Part shown: positions 33,374 through 43,371 of the stretch, in pieces
Position numbering within the stretch: position 1 is the first letter of the stretch
Layout: the number at the start of each line of letters is the position of its first letter
NCBI GenBank assembly: GCA_964611585.1
Contig: CAZTAK010000004.1
Location: 1 to 64,000, forward strand
Direction: 5' to 3'
Origin: CAZTAK01 sp964611585
Lineage (GTDB): Bacteria > Pseudomonadota > Alphaproteobacteria > SHVP01
DNA: 64,000 nucleotides
Program-made: the position numbers and the translations under genes
The notes under the pieces: model-generated
Told to the model about the DNA's origin: nothing
Seen by the model: only the letters and a program-made list of their open reading frames with translations
The model's database searches: none

Positions 33374-34462
33374 TTATCCGATCCCGGCCTCGCCGATCAG
33401 ATTGAAGACGCAGGTCTTTCCGGTCTGCGCTTCGGCCCAGACATCTTCCATCAATTCCAGTTCGCGGCGGCGCCCGATCAAATCCGTGAGGCCCCGGCTC
33501 CTGGAGACGTCGAACCGCGTTACGCCCTCATTCAGGGCGACGAGGCGATGCACGGGAACCGGTTTCGATTTGCCCTTGACCTGGCGTTCGCCGAGCGATT
33601 CCGATTCGACAAAGCCCGCGACGACACCATGGGTGCTTTCGCTTAGCAGCACCGTTCCCGGTTCGGCCAGGTTCTGGATGCGGGAGGCAAGATTGACCGT
33701 ATCGCCCAGCGCCCGCACCTCGGTGCGCTGGTCGGCGCCCATTTTGCCGATCACTACCGGGCCGGTGTTGAGGCCGATGCGGAAGCGCGGCAGGATGCCG
33801 TGGCGCTCTTGCGTCTCCCGGCTCAGCGTTTCCATCTGATCCTGCACATCGATCGCCGCGCGGCAGGCACGCAGCGGCGCGTCTTCAACCGCATGCGGCG
33901 CGCCGAACAGCGCCATGACGCTGTCGCCGGCCAGATCCTGCGTCGTGCCGCCGTGGGCCTCGACGATCTCGACGATGCGCCGGAGGATCGGCTGCATCAC
34001 CGCATAGGTGTCCTCTTCGCCCAGCTTCTCGGCAGTTTCGGTGTAGCCCGCCATGTCGGCGAACAGGACCGTTGCCTGCCGGCGCTCGCCGTCGAGGGCA
34101 TCGCCCGGGGCGGGATGCGGTTCGGGTACGGGCGCGTCATTGTTTGCGGCCGCCGCCGCGGGCGCGATTTCGCTTGAATCGGCTGGCGCCGGCGCCGGAG
34201 CGGTGACGGGTTGCTCCGCGGACACAACCTCGGCCCCGGCTTCGGTTGCAACGTCACCACGATGCAGCGGATAGGGCGTCGCTGCCGGTGCCGCCTGCGG
34301 AACCGGAACCGGTTTAAGGGCGGTGCCGCAGTTGATGCAGAACTTCGCGTCCGCGCCCGTATCCGCACCGCACGAGGGGCACGCGCGCGCCAATGCGGCG
34401 CCGCATTCGCCGCAGAATTTTGCGCCCTCGGCAACTTCGGCCTGACATGCCGGGCAGTTCAA
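33374..34462 (-). CDS. Zinc-ribbon / class III adenylate cyclase fragment, stops at the Walker A lysine
   Basis: A 362-residue product with two N-terminal zinc ribbons (CPACQAEVAEGAKFCGECG and CPSCGADTGADAKFCINCG), a Pro/Ala-rich linker, and a complete class III nucleotide cyclase domain (RRQATVLFADMAGYTETAEK with the metal Asp, LAGDSVMALFGAPHAVED with the second Asp, and LGDTVNLASRIQNLAEPGTV). It then enters the ATPase domain and ends LIGEAGIG followed by TAA, precisely where the Walker A Lys should be. The cyclase half may still be made; the intended full protein would be over 1000 residues. The regulatory ATPase/TPR half is lost from this product. Confidence 0.8.
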   Translation of the reverse strand: MNCPACQAEVAEGAKFCGECGAALARACPSCGADTGADAKFCINCGTALKPVPVPQAAPAATPYPLHRGDVATEAGAEVVSAEQPVTAPAPAPADSSEIAPAAAAANNDAPVPEPHPAPGDALDGERRQATVLFADMAGYTETAEKLGEEDTYAVMQPILRRIVEIVEAHGGTTQDLAGDSVMALFGAPHAVEDAPLRACRAAIDVQDQMETLSRETQERHGILPRFRIGLNTGPVVIGKMGADQRTEVRALGDTVNLASRIQNLAEPGTVLLSESTHGVVAGFVESESLGERQVKGKSKPVPVHRLVALNEGVTRFDVSRSRGLTDLIGRRRELELMEDVWAEAQTGKTCVFNLIGEAGIG

Positions 34463-34575
34463 CTCTAGCCCCCGATCCCCCCGCTCCAGGTGGGAATATC
34501 GGCCGTTAGTCTAACGAAGACCGTGCCCCGATGCACCCGCCCGGTCGACGCAATCAATCAATCGATATCAGCGGT

Positions 34576-35430
34576 TTACGGCCATTTCACCAGCGGCGGC
34601 AGCGACATCAGGATGGCCTCGGCATTGCCGCCGGTCTTGAGGCCGAAACTGGTGCCGCGGTCGTACACAAGATTGAACTCGACATAGCGGCCGCGTTTCA
34701 CCAGTTGCGCCTCGCGCTGGGCCTCGGTCCAGTGATCGTCGATGTGGCGCCGCACGATCTCCGGGTAAACGTCGCGAAAAGCCCGGCCCACGTCCTGCGT
34801 GAAGGCGAAGTCGTCGTCCCAGTCGCCCGAATCCAGATTGTCGTAAAAGATACCGCCGACGCCGCGCGGCTCGTCCCGGTGCTTGATGAAGAAATACTCA
34901 TCGCACCATTTCTTGAACTTCGGATAGTAACCCGCGTTGTGATTGTCGCAGGCGGCTCTCAAACCGGCGTGAAAAGTTTCGGTGTCGGCCTGGTCGGGAA
35001 AAACCGGGGTCAGGTCGGCGCCGCCGCCGAACCAGCCTTCGGTGGTGACGATAAAGCGCGTGTTCATATGCGCGGCCGGAACCAGCGGCGAACACATGTG
35101 CGCCACCAGCGAACTGCCGGCGGCCCAGAAACGCGGGTCTTCCGATGCGCCCGGCATGGTCTTGCGGAATTCTTCCGAGAATTCGCCGTGGACGGTGGAG
35201 ATATTGACGCCCACCTTCTCGAATACGCGCCCGCACAGGATCGACATGACGCCTCCGCCGCCGCCTTCGCGGTCCCAGGCGGTGCGTTCGAACCGGCCCG
35301 GCGGGCGGTCGCGGTGAGGGCCGTCGTGTTCGTCCTCCAGCGCCTCGAAACCGGCGCAGATCTGGTCGCGCATATTTTCGAACCGCGCCGTCGCCTTGTT
35401 CTTCTTGTCTTCAATACCTTCCATCGCCAA
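34576..35430 (-). CDS. hemF: Aerobic coproporphyrinogen III oxidase
   Basis: A 284-residue HemF, oxygen-dependent conversion of coproporphyrinogen III to protoporphyrinogen IX in haem synthesis. Signature stretches are present: RTAWDREGGGGGVMSILCGR, FEKVGVNISTVHGEF, GWFGGGADLTPVFP, DNHNAGYYPKFKKWCDEYFF and GRYVEFNLVYDRGTSFGLKT. Length is slightly shorter than E. coli, normal for alphaproteobacteria. A second ATG two codons in (35424) is an alternative start. It is immediately downstream (2 bp) of trmL. It lies opposite the petABC operon, with which it shares a haem theme. Confidence 0.96.
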   Translation of the reverse strand: MAMEGIEDKKNKATARFENMRDQICAGFEALEDEHDGPHRDRPPGRFERTAWDREGGGGGVMSILCGRVFEKVGVNISTVHGEFSEEFRKTMPGASEDPRFWAAGSSLVAHMCSPLVPAAHMNTRFIVTTEGWFGGGADLTPVFPDQADTETFHAGLRAACDNHNAGYYPKFKKWCDEYFFIKHRDEPRGVGGIFYDNLDSGDWDDDFAFTQDVGRAFRDVYPEIVRRHIDDHWTEAQREAQLVKRGRYVEFNLVYDRGTSFGLKTGGNAEAILMSLPPLVKWP

Positions 35431-35432
35431 CC

Positions 35433-35894
35433 CTATTCCGGCGCAAACGCAAATCCACCGGTCTGGCGCAGCGCTTCGGCCAGCACGATGGCGCAGGCCT
35501 GCGCCACGTTAAGTGAACGCGCGCCGGCAACAAGCGGAACCAAAAGGCGCGCGTCAGCGGCGGCGTGAACCTCGTCCGGCACGCCTGCACTTTCGCGCCC
35601 GGCCATCAACGTATCGCCCGGCTGGAAACCAAAATCGCAGTACCGCATGTCGCCGCGCGTGGTCATCAGGATCAGCCGTGACATTGGACCGGATTCCTGA
35701 AACGCCGCCCACGAAGCATGATGGCTGACCGTGGCCCGCGCCGCATAGTCGAGCCCGGCCCGTTTCAGGCCCCTGTCCGAAAACGGAAAGCCGCACGGCC
35801 CGATCACATCGACACCGACCCCAAAGCACGCCGCGAGGCGCAGGATCGAGCCTGTATTCTGGGGGATATCGGGCTGAAACAGGGCGAGCCGCAT
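35433..35894 (-). CDS. trmL: tRNA (cytidine(34)-2'-O)-methyltransferase
   Basis: A 153-residue SPOUT (trefoil-knot) methyltransferase. N-terminal LALFQPDIPQNTGSILRLAA is the TrmL hallmark; the knot is LMAGRESAGVPDEV with C-terminal ARSLNVAQACAIVLAEALRQ. It 2'-O-methylates the wobble base of tRNA-Leu. ATG 35894 has no competing start. Translation probably runs into hemF. Confidence 0.94.
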   Translation of the reverse strand: MRLALFQPDIPQNTGSILRLAACFGVGVDVIGPCGFPFSDRGLKRAGLDYAARATVSHHASWAAFQESGPMSRLILMTTRGDMRYCDFGFQPGDTLMAGRESAGVPDEVHAAADARLLVPLVAGARSLNVAQACAIVLAEALRQTGGFAFAPE

Positions 35895-36035
35895 TTAGGT
35901 TTTCATAAGATGTGGGGGCTATAACCGGGACCGCTGCGGCGATTGTCAGGGCCTGCGCGGGCTGGACAATAGCCGATTTAGGTGACAGAAAGGCGCCTCA
36001 TCCGGGCCGTATCGGCCGCCCCCTCGGATTTTTCG

Positions 36036-36578
36036 ATGACGGACACCACCGACCCAGAACACGAAGAAGTCTCGCGGCGCGACATCCTCAATGTTGCGGC
36101 GGTGACGGCTTCGGTGGTGGGAGCGGGCCTCGCCGCCTGGCCGTTGATCGATTCGATGAACCCGGCGGCCGATGTTCTGGCGCTATCGACGTTGGAAATG
36201 GACCTCAACCCCATCGAAGAGGGGCAGAGCGTCACCGTTGTCTGGCGCGGCAAGCCCGTCTTCGTGCGCAACCGCAACCAAACCGAGATCGATCAGGCCC
36301 GTGCCGACGATAGTGCCGCACTTCCACATCCCGAGCTCGACGCCGACCGGGTGCAAAATCCGAGGTGGCTGGTTCAGATCGGCATCTGCACGCACCTGGG
36401 GTGTATTCCGCTAGGCCAGAAACCGACCGAACCCAAGGGTGATTTCGGCGGCTGGTTCTGCCCCTGCCACGGCTCGCACTACGACACTTCGGGCCGCATC
36501 CGCAGTGGTCCGGCGCCCCGCAACCTCGACATACCCGAGTACGTCTTTCTCGACGATACGACGGTTCGCATCGGATGA
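36036..36578 (+). CDS. petA: Ubiquinol-cytochrome c reductase, Rieske iron-sulfur subunit
   Basis: A 180-residue Rieske subunit of cytochrome bc1. N-terminal SRRDILNVAAVTASVVGAGL is the Tat-type anchor (twin Arg). The 2Fe-2S ligands are in CTHLGC and CPCHGS, with the flexible linker before them. ATG 36036 was preferred because it begins just before the twin-Arg segment; a GTG-like option 18 codons upstream is weaker. First gene of petABC; the petB start lies seven bases after its stop. It carries electrons from quinol at the Qo site to cytochrome c1. Confidence 0.95.
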   Translation: MTDTTDPEHEEVSRRDILNVAAVTASVVGAGLAAWPLIDSMNPAADVLALSTLEMDLNPIEEGQSVTVVWRGKPVFVRNRNQTEIDQARADDSAALPHPELDADRVQNPRWLVQIGICTHLGCIPLGQKPTEPKGDFGGWFCPCHGSHYDTSGRIRSGPAPRNLDIPEYVFLDDTTVRIG

Positions 36579-36584
36579 TGGCTG

Positions 36585-37820
36585 ATGGCCGGCGCCAATA
36601 AACGTGAATACAACAACTCCCTCATCCGGTGGATCGAATACCGGCTGCCGATTTTCAGCGCGTTCGAAGCCACCATCGGCCGCGACTATCCGACGCCCAA
36701 GAATCTGAATTACTGGTGGAGCATGGGCGCGATTCTGACGATTATTCTGGGGATCCAGATTATCACCGGCGTTTTCCTTGCCATGTACTATGTGCCCACG
36801 GCCGAGGGCGCGCTCGATTCGGTCGAACGGATCATGCGTGATGTGAATTACGGCTGGCTGATCCGCTACATCCATTCCAACGCCAGTTCGCTGTTCTTTG
36901 CCGCGGTCTATATCCACATGTTTCGCGGCATGTACTACGGCAGTCACAAACGCCCGCGCGAACTGCTGTGGATCATCGGCGTTCTTATATACGCCTTGAT
37001 GATGGCGTCTGCGTTCATGGGGTATGTTCTGCCCTGGGTTCAGTTGAGTTTCTGGGCCGCAACCGTGATTACCAACCTGTTTTCGGCCATCCCGTGGGTC
37101 GGCGATGCCATTACCATCTGGCTTTGGGGCGGGTTCTCGATCGGCAGCGCGACCTTGCAGCGGTTCTACAGCTTGCACTACCTGATCCCGTTCCTGATCC
37201 TCGGCGCGACGCTGGTTCATATCTGGGCGGTGCACGTCCATGGGTCGAACAATCCGGCCGGCATCAGCATCAAGGGCCCGCAGGACTCGATTCCCTATCA
37301 CCCGTATTTCACCACCAAGTACCTGGTGGTGTTCGGCGTGTTCTTTATCGTGCTCGCCTTTCTGGTGTTCTACGAGCCCAACTATCTGACCCATCCGGAC
37401 CAGTGGAAACGGGCCGATCCGCTGGTGACGCCGCCCAGCATCGTGCCCGAATGGTACTTCCTGCCGTTCTACGCAATCCTGCGCTCGATCCCCGACAAGC
37501 TCATGGGTGTGATCGCGTTCGCCGCCTCGATCGGTATTCTGTTCCTGCTGCCGTGGCTCGATACCTCGCGGGTCAAATCGGGCGCGTTCCGGCCGATCTT
37601 CAAGCAGTTCTTCTGGATCTTCGCTGCCGACGTCATCGTTCTCGGCTTCGTCGGCGCCAATCCGCCGGAGGGGGCCTGGCTGGTGGTCGGGCGTCTGGCG
37701 ACGGCCTATTACTTCCTGCATTTCATCATCGTCCTGCCGTTGGTTGGCTGGATGGAGCGGCCCAAACCGTTACCCGAGTCGATCGCTGAATCGGTCCTCA
37801 AATCCGGCGCGGCGAAATGA
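36585..37820 (+). CDS. petB: Cytochrome b subunit of the bc1 complex
   Basis: A 411-residue eight-helix cytochrome b. Haem ligand regions (RYIHSNASSLFFAAVYIHMF and LHYLIPFLILGATLVHIWAV), the Qo-site PEWYFLPFYAILRSIP and the cd1 segment are present. One residue stands out: the near-invariant G of LPWGQMSFW is Val here (V152 in LPWVQLSFW, codon GTT) with Leu for Met two residues on. Substitution of this Gly is known from Qo-inhibitor resistance in fungi (G143A). Its last codons overlap petC (ATGA). Should form Qo and Qi sites in the inner membrane. Confidence 0.97.
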   Translation: MAGANKREYNNSLIRWIEYRLPIFSAFEATIGRDYPTPKNLNYWWSMGAILTIILGIQIITGVFLAMYYVPTAEGALDSVERIMRDVNYGWLIRYIHSNASSLFFAAVYIHMFRGMYYGSHKRPRELLWIIGVLIYALMMASAFMGYVLPWVQLSFWAATVITNLFSAIPWVGDAITIWLWGGFSIGSATLQRFYSLHYLIPFLILGATLVHIWAVHVHGSNNPAGISIKGPQDSIPYHPYFTTKYLVVFGVFFIVLAFLVFYEPNYLTHPDQWKRADPLVTPPSIVPEWYFLPFYAILRSIPDKLMGVIAFAASIGILFLLPWLDTSRVKSGAFRPIFKQFFWIFAADVIVLGFVGANPPEGAWLVVGRLATAYYFLHFIIVLPLVGWMERPKPLPESIAESVLKSGAAK

Positions 37821-38593
37821 GGGGCCTGCGTGCTCTTGCCGCCGCGACCGTCGTGGCTGCCGGCCTTGGCTTGTTTGCCGGCTCCGCCCTCGCGGTGAAG
37901 GCGGAAAAAGAACCCGAATCGCGCGACTGGTCGTTCTACGGCCTGTTTGGATCCTACGACCGGGCGGCGCAGCAACGCGGCTACCTGGTCTACAAGGAGG
38001 TCTGTTCGGGCTGCCATTCGGTGAAGTATCTCTCGTTCCGCAACCTGCTCGACATCGGCTTTAGCGAAGAGGAAGCCAAGGCCGTCGCGGCCGAGTTCAT
38101 GGTCGAGGACGGACCCGACGAGGAAGGCGAGATGTTCGAGCGCGAGGCGCGGCTGTCGGACCCCTTCCCCAGGCCCTACCGCAACGACAACGAAGCCCGC
38201 AGCCTCAACAACGGGGCCCTGCCGCCGGATCTTTCGCTGATGACCAAGGCGCGCCACGGCGGCCCGGACTACCTGTTTGCACTCCTGACCGGCTATGTTG
38301 CAGAGCCGCCCGCGGGCGTCGAAATCGCCGACGGCATGGCCTACAACCCCTATTTCCCTGGATCGCAGATCGCCATGCCGGAACTGTTGTTCGAGGATTC
38401 CGTCGAATACGCCGACGGCACCGCGGCCACGGTCGAGCAGATGGCCGAGGACGTGACCACGTTCCTTGCCTGGGCGGCGGAGCCGAGCCTCGAACGCCGC
38501 CACAGCCTCGGCTTTCAGGTGATTATCTATCTGATCCTGCTGACGGGCCTGTTCTGGCTCATCAAGCGCCGCACCTGGCGCGACGTGCACTGA
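37817..38593 (+). CDS. petC: Cytochrome c1
   Basis: A 258-residue protein with a cleaved-type N-terminal helix, the covalent haem site CSGCH in YKEVCSGCHSVKYLSFRNL, the PDLSLMTKAR segment, and a C-terminal anchor helix (IIYLILLTGLFWLIK). MAYNPYFPGSQIAMP carries the Met axial ligand. The start overlaps the petB stop. It passes electrons from the Rieske centre to soluble cytochrome c. A strong terminator follows 20 bp after its stop. Confidence 0.96.
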   Translation: MRGLRALAAATVVAAGLGLFAGSALAVKAEKEPESRDWSFYGLFGSYDRAAQQRGYLVYKEVCSGCHSVKYLSFRNLLDIGFSEEEAKAVAAEFMVEDGPDEEGEMFEREARLSDPFPRPYRNDNEARSLNNGALPPDLSLMTKARHGGPDYLFALLTGYVAEPPAGVEIADGMAYNPYFPGSQIAMPELLFEDSVEYADGTAATVEQMAEDVTTFLAWAAEPSLERRHSLGFQVIIYLILLTGLFWLIKRRTWRDVH

Positions 38594-38613
38594 GGGGTTT
38601 CGGACGCCGGACG

Positions 38614-38636
38614 AACCGCCTCAGGGCGGTTTTTTT
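38614..38636 (+). terminator. Rho-independent terminator of petABC
   Basis: aaccgcc (38614-38620), tcag loop, ggcggtt (38625-38631), and a run of seven T (38630-38636). Ideal intrinsic terminator 20 bases after the petC stop. Gene content beyond it is foreign-looking. Confidence 0.93.
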
Positions 38637-38764
38637 GTGGGCGGATACTTCACTCCCCGATCCAAGAAAAACGACGGAGCGCCCGACTTGCAATGTGCAT
38701 AATACTGTTGGCGTTTTGAGCAAATTACCTGATTGTTCCATCGGGAGAAGAACTCAGGCAATCC

Positions 38765-41725
38765 ATGGCAACAACCGAGCACACGATCAATGACGCCCTT
38801 GCGGCTGTCTTGCGCGAAACGCGCCGAGCTTGGCATACATCAAGAATTGTCAACTCCGAGAACACTGGCATACTCAAGGGCAGCGCCAAGCGGCCCGACA
38901 TACTCGTCCTAGAGCCCAACGTCTCGCCGGTGGTGATTGAAACCGAAGTCTTGCCGGCTATCACTGTTGAAAGTGATGCGACATCGAGGCTCGGTGAAGT
39001 AGTGCGGACGACGGGACGAACGATTCTGTCCTCAATCGCTGTTCGCGTGCCCGCGCGTCTTAGAGAGACGGCGGGATCGGCTCTCAGGGCCGACCTGACA
39101 ACTGCCACTGACCTAGAGATAGCTCTTTTCACCGGCAGTGAGCCGAGCATTGCTTCGCGCTGGCCCCATTCTGGTTGGATCAGGGGGAGCGCCGCTGACC
39201 TGTCTATTCTTGCCCAGTCGGCGTCTGTGCCTCCGGACGTGATTGAAGCGGCTGCCGATCAACTTGTGAGCGGCGTGAGCGAGGCCGCGGCTCTGATAGG
39301 CGAGATGGCCGGCAACCACCCGAGCGCGATCCACAAGATCAGCACCGAGCTACATCAGGAAGATGGCGAACAGACGCGTCGAATGGCAGCAACAATCTTG
39401 GCGAACGCTTTCGTCTTCCAGGAGAGTCTCGCGGGCGGTCCAGGCAAATTGGCAATTGTTGGCTCGCTCTCAGAACTTCGTGCGGCTGATAGCGGCCTCA
39501 GCAAATTCGGTGTGCTCGCGGAATGGCGAAACATACTAAGAGCCAACTATTGGCCTATCTTCGACATAGCGCGCCGCATCCTTCAGAGTATTCCTACCGA
39601 CGAAAGCAAAGCGCTACTCGAAAAACTGGCAGAGACTGCCGAAAAACTCGTTGAAAAAAGTCTCATGCGTTCGCACGATTTGACTGGCGCGGTCTTTCAG
39701 AAGTTGATCGCGGATCGGAAATTTCTTGCAGCGTATTACACAACGCCCGCATCGGCAGAACTACTAGTCGGTTTGGCCATTGCACGCGAAAACCCTCCTG
39801 GTAATCGCTCCTGGGCGAGCAGTAGCGACATGAAAACACTTCGCATTGCCGATTTTGCGTGCGGCACAGGAACCTTGCTTTCGACAGCATACCAGCGCGT
39901 TGGGCAGTTGCACGAATTGGCGGGCGGTGACGCTGAAGCAATGCATCCAGAAATGATGGCGTCTGCTCTAATCGGTTGTGATGTTCTTCCAGCGGCAGCG
40001 CACCTCACAGCGTCGATGCTTGCAGGCGCACATCCAACGATCAAGTACAGACAAAGCTCAATCCTTACGGTGGCATACGGGAAACAAGCGAGTGGAGGTG
40101 TAGCGCTGGGATCATTGGACCTTCTGGATCCTCAGAGGAAGTTTGAAATCTTGGCAGTGACCGCGAAGGCGGCGGAAAGCATGGGAGAGACCGAAAAGGA
40201 AATTTGGTTGTCGCTACCTCACTCCTCGTTTGATGTTGTGATCATGAATCCGCCGTTTACGCGCGCGACTGGGCACGAAGGAAAGAAGATCGGCGTACCA
40301 AATCCGATGTTCGCCGCTCTTAGCCCTAAGCCGGAGGAACAACGGCTCATGGGCGAAGCGACTCGTCAGTTGACCAAGGGAACGAGCGCGCACGGAAACG
40401 CAGGGGAAGCTTCAATCTTTCTCGTACTTGGTGATCGAAAGTTATTACCTAATGGAGTTCTCGCTCTTGTAATGCCTCTAAGTCTTCTATTGGGCGGCTC
40501 TTGGGAGGGCTCCCGAAGACTGTTGGCAACGAATTTCGCTGATCTAATTCTCGTTTCTATCTCAGGAGCAGAAAGCGAGCATCTTTCGTTTTCCGCCGAC
40601 ACCGATATGGGCGAGTGCCTTGTGGTTGGTCGAAAGAGACACGGCGGAAGAAGCCGGGCTACTTTTGTCATTTTGAACGAACGTCCAAGATTTCCAATGG
40701 TTGGTACAAGCGCTGCGACACAAATTCGTTCGGTAATCCAAAACAAAAAGCTGCGGCGATTGGAAGATGGGCCGTTGGGTGGAACACCGGTTCACTTTGG
40801 AGACGACGTCATAGGCTTTGCGCTTGATGCGCCGCTCCCAATCAGCGGGGGATGGAATCTTGCCCGGATTGCAGACTTAGCCCTGGGTCAGTCTGCGTTC
40901 CAGATAGCCGAGGAGAAACGTCTTTGGCTTCCAAGTATGAACGAAGCTGATGCGCCTAGTATTCCGATAACGACTGTTGCGACCATTGGAGACATTGGTC
41001 CGTATCATGCTGACATTAATGGTTCGACTTCGTCCGGCGGCATTCGTGGCCCCTTCGCTATTTCTCCAGTTTCACCAAGTGGTGCGCCCACCTATCCTGT
41101 GCTTTGGTCTCATGATGCCGAACGCGAGCGGACAATGGCATTTGAGGCCGACTGCGAAGGTGCGCCGCGCTCTGGAGCTAGCGCCGATGAGAAAGCGCTG
41201 GTGGCGGAAAAGGTGGCGAGTGTTTGGGCTAGCGCATCACATTACCATTTTAATCGCGACTTTCGATTCAACAGTCAGTCAACAAGCATGCAGTATACGT
41301 CACGTCGAACGATTGGCGGACGTGCTTGGCTTTCCATTAGCCTCGCTTCCGACCTGGAAGAGAAAGCATTGGTGCTGTGGGCAAACACGTCCTTTGGACT
41401 ATTGATGCACTGGTGGCATGCAAACAAACAACAATCCGGCAGGGGAAGTATCGGAAAGTCGGCATTGCAATCGCTTCCCATATTGGACGTGCGCGCTCTC
41501 ACGCTCCGACAACTCAAAGCAGCTACCACACTTTTCGATGACTTTAGTACGAAGGACCTATTGCCATTGAATGAAATCGACCAAGATAACGCGCGGCGGG
41601 AACTTGATACGGAATTCGTCCGCGACGTATTAGGTTTGCCTGCGCATGTTATTGCAGAGGATGGTCCGCTTGAACTATTGCGAATGAAGCTCGCGCGCGA
41701 ACCCTCCATACGCGGAAGCAAATAG
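38765..41725 (+). CDS. N6-adenine DNA methyltransferase, probable restriction-modification fusion (lower GC)
   Basis: A 986-residue protein. SAM-binding motif I is ADFACGTGTLL (D363-) and the catalytic motif IV is NPPF (N495-F498), giving the gamma-class order of Type I/IIG N6-adenine methylases. Upstream lie a nuclease-like N-terminus (RPDILVLEP then VVIETEV, with D45, E59 and E61 in a PD-(D/E)xK-like spacing, though the usual Lys is Glu) and a helical linker. The C-terminal ~300 residues fit a target-recognition region. Base composition is clearly more AT-rich than the neighbours. It stands alone between the petC terminator and mtnP, which suggests transfer. A solitary methylase is the alternative. 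Confidence 0.82.
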   Translation: MATTEHTINDALAAVLRETRRAWHTSRIVNSENTGILKGSAKRPDILVLEPNVSPVVIETEVLPAITVESDATSRLGEVVRTTGRTILSSIAVRVPARLRETAGSALRADLTTATDLEIALFTGSEPSIASRWPHSGWIRGSAADLSILAQSASVPPDVIEAAADQLVSGVSEAAALIGEMAGNHPSAIHKISTELHQEDGEQTRRMAATILANAFVFQESLAGGPGKLAIVGSLSELRAADSGLSKFGVLAEWRNILRANYWPIFDIARRILQSIPTDESKALLEKLAETAEKLVEKSLMRSHDLTGAVFQKLIADRKFLAAYYTTPASAELLVGLAIARENPPGNRSWASSSDMKTLRIADFACGTGTLLSTAYQRVGQLHELAGGDAEAMHPEMMASALIGCDVLPAAAHLTASMLAGAHPTIKYRQSSILTVAYGKQASGGVALGSLDLLDPQRKFEILAVTAKAAESMGETEKEIWLSLPHSSFDVVIMNPPFTRATGHEGKKIGVPNPMFAALSPKPEEQRLMGEATRQLTKGTSAHGNAGEASIFLVLGDRKLLPNGVLALVMPLSLLLGGSWEGSRRLLATNFADLILVSISGAESEHLSFSADTDMGECLVVGRKRHGGRSRATFVILNERPRFPMVGTSAATQIRSVIQNKKLRRLEDGPLGGTPVHFGDDVIGFALDAPLPISGGWNLARIADLALGQSAFQIAEEKRLWLPSMNEADAPSIPITTVATIGDIGPYHADINGSTSSGGIRGPFAISPVSPSGAPTYPVLWSHDAERERTMAFEADCEGAPRSGASADEKALVAEKVASVWASASHYHFNRDFRFNSQSTSMQYTSRRTIGGRAWLSISLASDLEEKALVLWANTSFGLLMHWWHANKQQSGRGSIGKSALQSLPILDVRALTLRQLKAATTLFDDFSTKDLLPLNEIDQDNARRELDTEFVRDVLGLPAHVIAEDGPLELLRMKLAREPSIRGSK

Positions 41726-41911
41726 AATTCTGGCGCTCCGCTGGGAAGATTATCGACGGAACCAGGCACGTCACAAACCGGGTGCTTCGGCGCCCACTTG
41801 GGGATCACGGTGTGTAGATTTCAATTCCCTCATAATGCGGCGCGCTGCGCCCGTTGATCCGCGCGCCGGAAGCTGGAACACTCGCGCCCGCGGGGAACCT
41901 GGGGAGGCAGC

Positions 41912-42805
<894 letters not shown>

Positions 42806-42836
42806 CGCAGCGCCCACCGTCACCGAAAGATCAATC

Positions 42837-43364
42837 ATGCCGATCCGATCCCGCATTCGCACCATCCCCGATTACCCCAAGCCCGGGATCATGTTCCGCG
42901 ATATCACCACGCTGTTGCAGGACCCGGTGGGATTCCGCATCGCCATGGAGCGCCTGATCGAACCGTTCCGTGACATGCGTGTCGACAAGGTGGCGGGTAT
43001 CGAGGCGCGCGGGTTTATCCTTGCAGGTGCGGTGGCGCTTGACCTGCACGCAGGCTTCGTTGCGATCCGCAAGAAGGGGAAACTGCCTTTTGAGACCATC
43101 GGCGCCGACTACGAGCTCGAATACGGCACCGACCGGGTCGAGGTTCACACCGACGCCATTCTCGAAGGCGAGAGAATCCTGCTGGTGGACGACCTGCTCG
43201 CCACTGGCGGCACCGCGCTCGCCGGCCTGCAACTGATCGAAGCCGTGGGTGGCGACGTTGTGGGTACCGCCTTCATCGTCGACCTGCCGGACCTGGGTGG
43301 CTCCAAACGCATCCGCGAATCGGGCCATTCGGTCCACACGCTGGTGGAATACGAGGGCGGGTAG
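42837..43364 (+). CDS. apt: Adenine phosphoribosyltransferase
   Basis: A 175-residue type I PRTase. IPDYPKPGIMFRDITTLLQD is the APRT N-terminus; the PRPP loop is ILLVDDLLATGGTALAGL; AGIEARGFILAGAVAL forms the pyrophosphate-binding region. It recycles adenine released by MtnP to AMP. Between mtnP and mtnA at short spacing (31 bp and 7 bp), so one operon is likely. Confidence 0.95.
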   Translation: MPIRSRIRTIPDYPKPGIMFRDITTLLQDPVGFRIAMERLIEPFRDMRVDKVAGIEARGFILAGAVALDLHAGFVAIRKKGKLPFETIGADYELEYGTDRVEVHTDAILEGERILLVDDLLATGGTALAGLQLIEAVGGDVVGTAFIVDLPDLGGSKRIRESGHSVHTLVEYEGG

Positions 43365-43371
43365 GGGCGCG

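Noticed and set aside
33374..33376. Stop-codon recoding as an explanation of in-frame stops
   Set aside because: The cyclase gene has TAA and psuK has TAG, while the other genes use all three stops normally; no SECIS-like or pyrrolysine context is visible.
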